Source: Longitalea arenae (GTDB lineage Bacteria > Bacteroidota > Bacteroidia > Chitinophagales > Chitinophagaceae). From it: a DNA stretch of 64,000 nt. Where the stretch lies: contig NZ_JAFFJX010000001.1 in NCBI RefSeq assembly GCF_016924755.1, forward strand, positions 806,001-870,000, written 5' to 3'. The notes below the pieces were generated by a model that was given only the letters and a program-made list of their open reading frames with translations, did not search any database and was not told the origin of the DNA. Positions 17,554 to 24,816 of the stretch are shown in pieces. Position numbers and translations under genes: made by a program. Numbering within the stretch: the stretch's first letter is position 1; every line of letters begins with the position of its first letter.

Positions 17554-17566
17554 AAAGCTACCTTTG
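17536..17566 (+). promoter_or_regulatory. Promoter of rimM, -33 box inside a heptad array
   Basis: TTG at 17536-17538, 20 bases, then TACCTTTG at 17559-17566. The rimM ATG is only 8 bases downstream, giving a very short or absent leader. Confidence 0.55.
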
Positions 17567-17574
17567 CCAGGCAT

Positions 17575-18090
17575 ATGACGAACTATCACAGCATTGGAAA
17601 AATAGTGGCCACATTTGGCGTGAAAGGAGAAGTGGTGCTGCACCACCAACTGGGTAAAAAGACCTCGTTAAAAGGCCTTGAAACCATTTTTATAGAGGAA
17701 AAGAAAGAGGAGATGCTGCCTTATTTCCTGGAAGGCGCCCGCATTAAAAATGATGAGGAATTGTTCCTGAAATTCGAAGGCATAGATACCAAAGAAGCGG
17801 CTCACCGCCTGATGCAGAAAAGGGTATGGCTGCCGCAGGAGGAATTTGAAAAATATGTTTCCAAGTCGGCCCCCATTATGCTGCTGGGCTTTCATATCAT
17901 CAATGAAGGAACCGACCTGGGTGAAATACTCGAAATTATTGAACAACCGCATCAGATCCTTTGCCGGATAGATCATAAGGGCAAGGAGGCGCTCATTCCC
18001 GTGCATGAAGATTTCCTGTTGAAGATCGATCAAAAGAACAAACAGGTGCATGTTGAGCTGCCAGAGGGGCTGCTTGACATATACTCATAA
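17575..18090 (+). CDS. rimM: Ribosome maturation factor RimM
   Basis: Assembly factor for the 30S head that binds S19 (171 residues). The N-terminal domain starts MTNYHSIGKIVATFGVKGEVVLHH, continues with FLKFEGIDTKEAAHRLMQKRVWLP, and a PRC-barrel-like C-terminal half ends ALIPVHEDFLLKIDQKNKQVHVELPEGLLDIY. It follows rpsP as in the usual rpsP-rimM-trmD order but is split from it by a terminator and a repeat array; trmD is elsewhere. It has its own promoter. Confidence 0.93.
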   Translation: MTNYHSIGKIVATFGVKGEVVLHHQLGKKTSLKGLETIFIEEKKEEMLPYFLEGARIKNDEELFLKFEGIDTKEAAHRLMQKRVWLPQEEFEKYVSKSAPIMLLGFHIINEGTDLGEILEIIEQPHQILCRIDHKGKEALIPVHEDFLLKIDQKNKQVHVELPEGLLDIYS

Positions 18091-18224
18091 TGTGCTAATG
18101 TGCTGATCTGCTAATGTGCTAATGTCAGTGAGGCCAGGCTGAAGTTAAAGAGCGATTTCGACAATGGAAGGAAATTCGCAACCCAAGCATTAGCATATTA
18201 TCACATTAGCAAATTAGCTAATTA
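18091..18224. repeat. Paired octad array (GTGCTAAT theme), inverted arms
   Basis: The left arm at 18091-18126 repeats TGTGCTAATG. The right arm at 18187-18224 (CATTAGC, ATTATCACATTAGC, AAATTAGCTAATT) is its reverse complement. A unique core of about 60 bases lies between. The right arm overlaps the last codons of the convergent DinB-family gene. Confidence 0.65.
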
Positions 18225-18768
18225 TTTTTTCAATCTGCACAAAATGCCTTTGATGATGGGCAATGATGAAACCGAACACATCACCCATTTTCAGTTTTAT
18301 AAATGGCGCAATGGAAACAGGTATGCGCAGGCGACCAATATCTACCTGTTGGGCTTTTTTCAACAATTCAAGTAACCATATTTCCTGCTGTTCAAACTCC
18401 GCTAAAGCCTTCGCCGCATCGATCGTGGGCAGGGGATCATGCGCCTTAAAGGTTTTCATTTTATTGGGAATGCTGCCATCGGGTTTTGGCCGCATACTTT
18501 TAGTGAAATATCCGCCCAGCCAGCCTGGAGTAAAGTAACCCGCAGCTTCAGTGTTCGAATTCGCGATGGCCTGTTCCACCTTCGGCAGATAATAACGGCC
18601 GTAGGTGTTCAGATGTTCCAGGACCTGCGCTACGCTCCAACGGCCGGGCGCTGGTTGCTGTGTGAGCCGGCTCAGCGGCAATTGTTTCAAATAAGCCAGC
18701 CTGAGCAAGATCTGCCGAGTATCGGCCTGTAAGGTCTCAAGCAGGGAAGAAGCCAGTACTTTTTTCAT
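18214..18768 (-). CDS. DinB superfamily protein
   Basis: Four-helix-bundle protein of the DinB/YfiT metal-binding superfamily (184 residues), probably cytoplasmic; members include thiol-transferase-like enzymes but the reaction here is unknown. Visible: QQPAPGRWSVAQVLEHLNTYGRYYLPKVEQAI, with the first metal-ligand His in LEHL, and a C-terminal GFIIAHHQRHFVQIEKI carrying the other His ligands. ATG 18768 is chosen; the 64-codon upstream extension is translated repeat DNA. The last codons (Ile-Ile-Ser-stop) are made by the octad repeat. Confidence 0.78.
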   Translation of the reverse strand: MKKVLASSLLETLQADTRQILLRLAYLKQLPLSRLTQQPAPGRWSVAQVLEHLNTYGRYYLPKVEQAIANSNTEAAGYFTPGWLGGYFTKSMRPKPDGSIPNKMKTFKAHDPLPTIDAAKALAEFEQQEIWLLELLKKAQQVDIGRLRIPVSIAPFIKLKMGDVFGFIIAHHQRHFVQIEKIIS

Positions 18769-18837
18769 TGATCTGATGGTTTGGGATACAAAGCTACCCG
18801 CTGCCAAATTCAAAAAAGTTGGTGGGGACCAAGATTT

Positions 18838-18960
18838 AATAAATAAGGCAAAAGGGAGCAAGAAAGGCATAGAGGCAAAAAGGCACAAACGCACAAAGGC
18901 AAAAGCACAAGGCGAAAGGCAAAAAGGCACAAGGCAAAATTTTCGGCGGCGCAAGATCAA
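18838..18960. repeat. Heptad array (AAGGCAA/AAGGCAC theme)
   Basis: Degenerate words AAAGGCA, AAAAGGCACAA, ACGCACAAAGGC fill the region between the DinB-family and Crp-like genes. The same word theme recurs in frame inside the RluB-type gene at about 25655-25894. With 18985-19020 it accounts for most of the 254-base gap. Confidence 0.6.
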
Positions 18961-18984
18961 TTATTAATTGCAAAATTCGCGAGC

Positions 18985-19020
18985 TATTGACCATTCACCA
19001 TTGACCATTCACCATTCCCC
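18985..19020. repeat. Heptad array (ACCATTC/ACCATTG theme)
   Basis: Near-perfect 7-base repeats CACCATT and GACCATT end 3 bases before the Crp-like stop. The same words in the same orientation occur at 47359-47383 inside the nuo operon. Confidence 0.65.
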
Positions 19021-19022
19021 AC

Positions 19023-19607
19023 CTATTCAATACGAACCGTAGCCATCAGTTTGCTGAAAGTGGTGGCATCCATACCTAAATAAGAGGCCAGGTATTTATG
19101 GGGTATCAGCTGCAATACGTGCGGACTGCGTTTCAACAGTGTTTTGAACTTTTCTTCGGCGCTGAACGTTTGTAATTCTACCTGCCGCTCCAGTACACCT
19201 TTGAGGGCAAAGGCCGTAAAACTGGCCAGCAGTTTTTCAACATTCCGGTATTTGTCCACCAACTGCTGCATCTGGGTATGTGTTGTGCGCATGAGGGTGC
19301 TGCTGGTAAGGGTTTCGAGGAAATAACGCGAAGGGGTTTGGGTGAGAAAGGAATCTGCAATGCCGGAAAAAGAATAGGGGTAAGTGAACACCAGGGTGGC
19401 TTCATGGGTGGCATCGATATAAAAGATACGTTGTACGCCATTCAACACAAAATACACATGGCGTTCGGTTTCACCGGCAGCCGTCAGAATCGTCTTTCTT
19501 TTGTAATGGTGTAACTGCCAGATGCCAGCCATTTCATCCCATTCTGCATCGCTCAGCGGATGCATGCTGAATAAATGTTTCTTTAAGTGTTGGAGGCCTT
19601 CTTCCAA
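19023..19607 (-). CDS. Crp/Fnr family transcriptional regulator
   Basis: Cyclic-nucleotide-binding-fold regulator of 194 residues. The N-terminal cNMP-like beta barrel is seen in HYKRKTILTAAGETERHVYFVLNGVQRIFYIDATHEATLVFTY. The C-terminal helices KFKTLLKRSPHVLQLIPHKYLASYLGMDATTFSKLMATV form the winged-helix region. This is the short Bacteroidota Crp-like subgroup; the canonical cAMP phosphate-binding cassette is not obvious, so the ligand is unknown. It diverges from the DNA polymerase IV gene, but a regulatory link is only speculation. Confidence 0.85.
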   Translation of the reverse strand: MEEGLQHLKKHLFSMHPLSDAEWDEMAGIWQLHHYKRKTILTAAGETERHVYFVLNGVQRIFYIDATHEATLVFTYPYSFSGIADSFLTQTPSRYFLETLTSSTLMRTTHTQMQQLVDKYRNVEKLLASFTAFALKGVLERQVELQTFSAEEKFKTLLKRSPHVLQLIPHKYLASYLGMDATTFSKLMATVRIE

Positions 19608-19802
19608 TCTTGCGTGTTTTGAGTAAAATTAAATATTATCAAACAATGGGGCGGTTACCGGTTGACATTTACCAGTTTCTCTGGCCGTATCCAAAATTCC
19701 CTTAAACAGTAGGGAGAATGCTGAACCGTAAGGGCCCGGAACCCGGAAACCGGTGACCGGGAACATTTTACCATTCCCCAATTTCACTAACTTGTGTATT
19801 GA

Positions 19803-20951
19803 ATGAACAGTCCTCAGAGAATAATAGCGCATTTCGACCTGGATGCATTCTTCGTTTCTGTAGAGTGCCTCAATAATCCTGCTTTGAAGGGAAAGCCACT
19901 GATCGTGGGTGGACGGGAGCGGGGGGTAGTGGCTGCCTGTAGTTATGAGGCCCGTAAATTCGGGATCCATTCCGCCATGCCCATGAAAACAGCGCTGCGC
20001 TTATGTCCGCACGCTACCGTAGTAGGTGGCAGCCGCGGCGAATACAGCCGCTATTCCCGTTGGGTGACGGAGATCATTGCCGCCAAAGCGCCGCTGTTCG
20101 AAAAAGCCTCCATTGATGAGTTCTACCTCGACCTAACCGGAATGGATAAGTATTTCAACCCCTATCAATGGACGATCGACCTGCGGCAGGAGATCATTGA
20201 TAAAACGGGTTTACCCATTTCATTCGGACTGGCGGGCAATAAAATGGTGGCCAAGATCGCTACCGATGAGGCCAAGCCGAATGGTTATCTGCACATTGCT
20301 TTTGGCCGCGAGAAAGAATTCCTGGCGCCTTTAAGAGTGAACAAGATCCCTGGCGTGGGTGAACATATGTACCAGGCCCTGCGCGATCTGGGCATCGAGA
20401 CCATCGACCACCTGGCGGCACAGCCCATAGAGCTGCTCGAGAACCGTTTTGGGAAATATGGCGCTGATCTCTGGAATAAAGCCCATGGCATTCACCACGG
20501 CGCTGTAGTGCCTTACCATGAGGCAAAATCGATCTCTACGGAAAGTACATTCGAAGAAAATGTACTCGATACGGAAAGGCTGCTCAACGAACTGGTGGGT
20601 ATGACAGAAAAAGTGGCGTATGAATTGAGGCAGGACAATAAAATGGCCGGTTGTATTGCAGTAAAAATACGTTATCCCGATTTCGAAACTACTTCGCGTC
20701 AAACCACCATTGCCTACACCTTCTACGATGATGAGCTTATTCCCAAGGCTAAAGACCTGTTCCACAAGCTCTATCGTAAAGGGCAGCCGGTGCGCTTACT
20801 GGGTGTGCGGCTGAGCGAACTCACCGATGAAGCGGTGCAAACGAATTTGTTCAGTAATGTTGAAAAAAAGACCGAGCTTTATAAGGCTATCGACGATGTG
20901 AAGAACCGGTTCGGCAGCAAATCGTTGACCAAGGCTACCGGTAAAAAATAA
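19803..20951 (+). CDS. dinB: DNA polymerase IV
   Basis: Y-family translesion DNA polymerase (382 residues). The catalytic metal ligands are in HFDLDAFFVSVE near the start and KASIDEFYLDLTG near residue 105. GRERGVVAACSYEARKFGIHSAMP and the helix-hairpin-helix region KIPGVGEHMYQALRDLGIETIDHLA follow. The little-finger domain is complete. The last residues (TNLFSNVEKKTELYKAIDDVKNRFG) resemble a beta-clamp-binding tail. It stands alone; no LexA-type operator could be recognised. Confidence 0.94.
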   Translation: MNSPQRIIAHFDLDAFFVSVECLNNPALKGKPLIVGGRERGVVAACSYEARKFGIHSAMPMKTALRLCPHATVVGGSRGEYSRYSRWVTEIIAAKAPLFEKASIDEFYLDLTGMDKYFNPYQWTIDLRQEIIDKTGLPISFGLAGNKMVAKIATDEAKPNGYLHIAFGREKEFLAPLRVNKIPGVGEHMYQALRDLGIETIDHLAAQPIELLENRFGKYGADLWNKAHGIHHGAVVPYHEAKSISTESTFEENVLDTERLLNELVGMTEKVAYELRQDNKMAGCIAVKIRYPDFETTSRQTTIAYTFYDDELIPKAKDLFHKLYRKGQPVRLLGVRLSELTDEAVQTNLFSNVEKKTELYKAIDDVKNRFGSKSLTKATGKK

Positions 20952-20956
20952 GATTT

Positions 20957-20985
20957 AACCAGTATTTAATCAGCCTGGTTTTTAA
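20957..20985 (+). terminator. Weak terminator of dinB
   Basis: A 6-bp stem (AACCAG with CTGGTT) is followed by TTTAAT, 5 bases after the stop. Short and A/U-poor, so only possible. Confidence 0.4.
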
Positions 20986-21128
20986 TGCTATATACCCAAC
21001 AGGACCCCTTTTTTGATCCGGAAAACAAAAAATCAGGCATCAGTCTACTTTATGAGTAGGGATTTGTATCTTCGTACCCCCGCAATATAGGGTAACAATC
21101 ATTTTATCAACCTTAAAATACTTAGTAT

Positions 21129-21764
21129 ATGAGTTTAAGATTAGGCGACATCGCCCCTAACTTCCAGGCTAAGACTACCGCCGGCGATATTGACTTCTAT
21201 GAATACCTTGGTGATGGCTGGGGCATCCTGTTTTCCCATCCTGCTGATTATACCCCTGTTTGTACGACTGAATTAGGCAAAACGGCTTTATTGCAGGAAG
21301 AATTCGCCAAACGCAATGTAAAAGTGCTGGCAGTTAGTGTTGATCCGCTCGATAAACACATCGGCTGGGTTAATGATATCAATGAGACCCAGAATTGCAA
21401 TGTTGGTTTCCCGATCATTGCCGACGAAGACAGAAATGTGGCTACCCTGTACGATATGATCCATCCCAATGCTTCTGAAACCTTTACCGTTCGTTCACTG
21501 TTCGTAATAGGGCCCGATAAAAAGGTGAAACTGATGATCACCTATCCGGCTTCTACCGGAAGAAACTTCTATGAAGTTTTACGTGTAGTTGACTCACTGC
21601 AGCTGACTGCTAATTACAGCGTGGCTACACCCGCCGACTGGAAACATGGTGAGGACGTGATCGTGGTTCCGGCCGTTTCTACTGATGACGCTATCAAGAA
21701 ATTCCCTAAAGGCGTGAAAGTGATCAAGCCTTACCTGCGTTATACGCCTCAGCCCAATCAATAA
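21129..21764 (+). CDS. Peroxiredoxin, 1-Cys Prx6-like
   Basis: Thiol peroxidase of 211 residues that reduces H2O2 and organic hydroperoxides in the cytoplasm. The peroxidatic Cys45 lies in HPADYTPVCTTELG. Conserved Prx6-type segments are SVDPLDKHIGWVNDI, FPIIADEDRNVATLYDMIHPNA and TGRNFYEVLRVVDSLQLT. The C-terminal dimer arm ends KVIKPYLRYTPQP. The length and the Prx6-like C-terminal part separate it from AhpC. A TATCTTCG box at 21067-21074 is the likely -7 element. Confidence 0.93.
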   Translation: MSLRLGDIAPNFQAKTTAGDIDFYEYLGDGWGILFSHPADYTPVCTTELGKTALLQEEFAKRNVKVLAVSVDPLDKHIGWVNDINETQNCNVGFPIIADEDRNVATLYDMIHPNASETFTVRSLFVIGPDKKVKLMITYPASTGRNFYEVLRVVDSLQLTANYSVATPADWKHGEDVIVVPAVSTDDAIKKFPKGVKVIKPYLRYTPQPNQ

Positions 21765-21794
21765 GATTGATAAAAGAATCACTGTTATATGCAT

Positions 21795-21830
21795 GATCCC
21801 GCTCCGGTATATCTGGTACGGGATCTTTGC
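21795..21830. terminator. Hairpin between convergent peroxiredoxin and HEFAH-protein genes
   Basis: A 7-bp stem (GATCCCG with CGGGATC) encloses 17 bases and is followed by TTTGCTTT on the plus strand. It lies in the 67-base convergent gap, so it may serve the peroxiredoxin gene. Confidence 0.45.
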
Positions 21831-21831
21831 T

Positions 21832-22623
21832 TTATGGCTGTTTACGCGGATTGTACTTTTCCCTGAAGATCCTGTCGGTATTGGCGTTGATAAAAGCGGT
21901 GCTTTTTTTGAAATCGGATCTTATGTTGGGGGTGAGATAATTTATCCAGGCTGGATCCTTGTCCTGCCTGAAATAGGCATATAGCGCCAGGGCATAACCC
22001 CATTCCCGTTGTTTAAGATAACCCAGCGTATGATGGCCCCGGGCACTGAAATTCTTTATTTCCCGGAATGCACAGTTGGCATTGAATACGCCGATGCCGA
22101 ATATTACAGTAGCCAGATCGGTTAAGGATTCGTCATTGAAAGGAACGCGTTTTTCGCCCAGCAGTTTGATGTGGGCAAACTCATGCGCAATGGTTGCCAC
22201 CAGCTTTTCAGGATCTTTTAGATTAGTACTTTCTACAAAGACATCAAAAGCGCCCGCATCATTTTTCCCGAAGTACAAGCCTGCGGTGAGCTGCTCGGTA
22301 CTGCTTTCATCGGGTATAGTAAATACGCTGAAGCCATAATCGCTTTTTATTTCCTGGATACTTTCATTATATAGCTCGAGGTTGATATTGTTCAGATCTA
22401 TTTCCATTTGCCGGGCAACGATATGGGCAGTTTGTTCAAAGGAATCTTTCGAACCGTCATAGGCGATGGGAAAATGTTCGGCTGTTGGCAAAAGCATTGA
22501 CTTGGTGAGGATATTATTTTGGCCGAATTCCTGCACGAGCCAAACAAAGGCCTGCTCCATCCAAAGCCGTGTATCGGTATCTATTGGGCATTCAGGTGGT
22601 TTCTTTGAAAATAAGCCGAACAT
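21832..22623 (-). CDS. Hypothetical protein with HExxH-like metallopeptidase motif
   Basis: I do not recognise a named family. The 263-residue protein has no signal peptide. A central segment LVATIAHEFAHIKLLGE matches the zinc-binding HExxH helix of gluzincin-type peptidases, followed by DESLTDLATVIFGIGVFNANC, which could supply a third ligand (Glu or Asp). The C-terminal part is rich in aromatic residues (GYLKQREWGYALALYAYFRQD). It could be an active cytoplasmic metallopeptidase or a related maturation factor. It is convergent with the peroxiredoxin gene and diverges from the amidohydrolase gene. Confidence 0.7.
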   Translation of the reverse strand: MFGLFSKKPPECPIDTDTRLWMEQAFVWLVQEFGQNNILTKSMLLPTAEHFPIAYDGSKDSFEQTAHIVARQMEIDLNNINLELYNESIQEIKSDYGFSVFTIPDESSTEQLTAGLYFGKNDAGAFDVFVESTNLKDPEKLVATIAHEFAHIKLLGEKRVPFNDESLTDLATVIFGIGVFNANCAFREIKNFSARGHHTLGYLKQREWGYALALYAYFRQDKDPAWINYLTPNIRSDFKKSTAFINANTDRIFREKYNPRKQP

Positions 22624-22747
22624 AGCACCCGGAATTTATGATCTTAAAGTTACATATATCCTTTTGCCCGGGCAAATCTTCCGTCACCCTCTAACTATGA
22701 TCCATAAACTATTCAAATGTTTTATCTTCCATAAAAATTTCGGTCAC

Positions 22748-24019
22748 ATGAAAAAACTACTGCTTTTCTTACTGCTCTGTAATCCGGTGATCCTGCTGGC
22801 GCAACGAACGATCCTGCACTGCGGTAAATTGATAGATGTTACCAAAGGGCAGGTAATGAATGAATACTCTGTTATTGTAGAAGGGAACAAGATCGTGGAT
22901 GTAGTGGCGGGTTATGCCAAAGCTTCCGGTGCGGATAAAATAATTGATCTGAAGAACCGCACGGTATTGCCGGGCTTGATTGACTGCCACGTGCATGTGG
23001 AACATGAAACCAGTCCCACCAGGTACCAGGAAACCTTCACCTATAACCCGGCTGATTATGCTTTTCAATCGGTGGTTTTTGCAGAGCGCACCTTAATGGC
23101 CGGTTTCACCACGGTGCGCGACCTGGGTGGCAGCGGCGTGAATATTTCGCTGCGCAATGCGATCGATAAAAAGTGGATCAAAGGCCCCCGTGTATATACA
23201 GCCGGTAAGTCAATTGCCACTACCGGCGGACATGCCGATCCTACCAATGGGTACAGGAGGGACCTGATGGGGGATCCTGGTCCGGCTGCAGGCGTCGTTA
23301 ATGGGCCCGATGAATGCCGTAAGGCCGTAAGGCAACGCTATAAAGAAGGCAGCGATGTTATTAAGATCACGGCATCGGGCGGGGTATTGAGTGTAGCTAA
23401 AAGCGGCGAGAATCCACAGTTCACGGAAGAGGAAATAAAAGCCATTGTAGAAACAGCGCATGATTATGGGTATAAGGTGGCTGCCCATTGCCATGGCGCC
23501 GAAGCGATGAAAAGAGCGGTGAAAGCCGGGGTGAACAGTATTGAGCATGGCACCTTCATGGATGATGAAGTAATGCAGTTAATGAAACAGCACGGCACTT
23601 ATTATGTTCCGACAATAACTGCCGGCCGATCCGTTGGTGATTCAGCCAAAAAGCCGGGATATTATCCGGCCCTGGTAACGCCCAAGGCATTGGCGATCGG
23701 TCCGAAGATCCAAAGCACCTTTGCAAAAGCGTATAAGGCCGGCGTAAAGATCGCTTTCGGTACAGATGCCGGTGTTTATGCGCATGGTAAGAACTGGCTT
23801 GAATTTGTGTATATGGTGGAGTCAGGGATGCCGGCCATGGAAGCCATTCAGTCAGCGACGGTGGCGGCGGCGGAACTGGTTGGAGTTGCTGATAAGATCG
23901 GTAGTATCGAGAAGGGTAAATTAGCGGATATCATTGCTCTTGACGGTGATCCGGTAAAAGATATTCAGGCGGTTGGGCGGGTGGTTTTCGTAATGAAGGA
24001 TGGTATAGTTTATAAATAG
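22748..24019 (+). CDS. Exported amidohydrolase (imidazolonepropionase/prolidase-like)
   Basis: Metal-dependent hydrolase of 423 residues with an N-terminal signal peptide (MKKLLLFLLLCNPVILLAQ). Amidohydrolase motifs: VLPGLIDCHVHVEHE (HxH), DVIKITASGGVLS (carbamylated Lys region), VAAHCHGAEAMKRAV, SIEHGTFMDD and AFGTDAGVYAHG (catalytic Asp). The C-terminal strand region GSIEKGKLADIIALDGDP is typical. Such secreted proteins are annotated as Xaa-Pro dipeptidases or imidazolonepropionase-like enzymes; the real substrate is unknown. The ATG at 22748 is chosen because it starts the signal peptide. Confidence 0.88.
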   Translation: MKKLLLFLLLCNPVILLAQRTILHCGKLIDVTKGQVMNEYSVIVEGNKIVDVVAGYAKASGADKIIDLKNRTVLPGLIDCHVHVEHETSPTRYQETFTYNPADYAFQSVVFAERTLMAGFTTVRDLGGSGVNISLRNAIDKKWIKGPRVYTAGKSIATTGGHADPTNGYRRDLMGDPGPAAGVVNGPDECRKAVRQRYKEGSDVIKITASGGVLSVAKSGENPQFTEEEIKAIVETAHDYGYKVAAHCHGAEAMKRAVKAGVNSIEHGTFMDDEVMQLMKQHGTYYVPTITAGRSVGDSAKKPGYYPALVTPKALAIGPKIQSTFAKAYKAGVKIAFGTDAGVYAHGKNWLEFVYMVESGMPAMEAIQSATVAAAELVGVADKIGSIEKGKLADIIALDGDPVKDIQAVGRVVFVMKDGIVYK

Positions 24020-24096
24020 TTATTGAGTTCAAAAGTTATTAAGTTATTGGGCTGAGGTATTTACTTACAACCTCAATAACTTAATAACTGAATAAC
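24020..24096. repeat. Inverted octad array (GTTATTAA theme), possible bidirectional terminator
   Basis: The left arm AAGTTATTAAGTTATTG...GAGG pairs with the right arm CCTCAATAACTTAATAACT around a short A/T-rich centre. It exactly fills the 77-base convergent gap between the amidohydrolase and RluA-type genes. Confidence 0.65.
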
Positions 24097-24816
24097 TTAA
24101 GCGTTTTTACGCAATTGTTGAAGCAAAGCCCGCATATCCTTCGGCATTTCGGCTTGCAGATCGTGCTTATTACCCTGCATATCGGTAAAACACAGGCGTT
24201 GGGCGTGCAGGCCGGTGCGGGCAAGAATGGGCCGTTCTTCTTCCTCGTTCTTCGAGAGTTTATAATTGCGTTTAAAAGAAGAGATCTTTACAGGAATTCC
24301 ATCACCATACAATTCATCACAAACCAATGGATGACCAACATATTGCATGTGTACCCTGATCTGGTGCGTACGGCCGGTATGAATGCGGAACTGAACCAGC
24401 GAGAACTTACCGAATTCTTCCAGCACTTCATAATCGGTTACGGCAGGTTTTCCATTCTTGTGAATGAGCATGACCCCTCTTTTAACGGTGCTTTCCCTGA
24501 TAGCGGCATCGATGGTCTTTTGTTTTTCGGGCAGGGTGCCGGTAACAATGCCCTGGTAATATTTTTCTACTGCTCTTTCTTCAAATGCCTGTGACAGGAA
24601 TTTATGCGTTTCTGCTTCCTTGGCAAATACAATAATGCCACTGGTCTCCCGGTCGAGGCGGTGAACAGTGAAGATCTGCTCGTATCTCTGCAGCAAGATC
24701 TCTTTCAGCGAAATTTCTTTTCCTTCCCGGTCGGGAATGCTGAGCAGGCCCGGCGGTTTATTGATCACGATAAAATAGTCGTTCTCGAAAATGATCTCCG
24801 GTGATACTTTAACCAC
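24097..24816 (-). CDS. RluA family pseudouridine synthase
   Basis: Isomerises specific uridines in rRNA or tRNA (239 residues, no S4 domain). The catalytic motif is HRLDRETSGIIVFAK, with the invariant Asp. Other family segments are NDYFIVINKPPGLLSIPD and RIHTGRTHQIRVHMQYVGHPLVCDELYG. Its start overlaps the end of the upstream RluB-type gene by 8 bases, so the two pseudouridine synthases are probably translationally coupled. The target position in RNA is unknown. Confidence 0.9.
   Translation of the reverse strand: MVKVSPEIIFENDYFIVINKPPGLLSIPDREGKEISLKEILLQRYEQIFTVHRLDRETSGIIVFAKEAETHKFLSQAFEERAVEKYYQGIVTGTLPEKQKTIDAAIRESTVKRGVMLIHKNGKPAVTDYEVLEEFGKFSLVQFRIHTGRTHQIRVHMQYVGHPLVCDELYGDGIPVKISSFKRNYKLSKNEEEERPILARTGLHAQRLCFTDMQGNKHDLQAEMPKDMRALLQQLRKNA

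Noticed and set aside
18769-18960. N-terminal extension of the DinB-family protein up to 18960
   Set aside because: The extension is a translation of the AAGGCAA heptad array (Leu/Phe/Cys/Pro-rich) and the family begins at the ATG at 18768.
19629-19970. 113-codon minus-strand frame between the Crp-like and dinB genes
   Set aside because: Half of it is antisense to the clearly real DNA polymerase IV gene and the rest is non-coding spacer; no recognisable protein.
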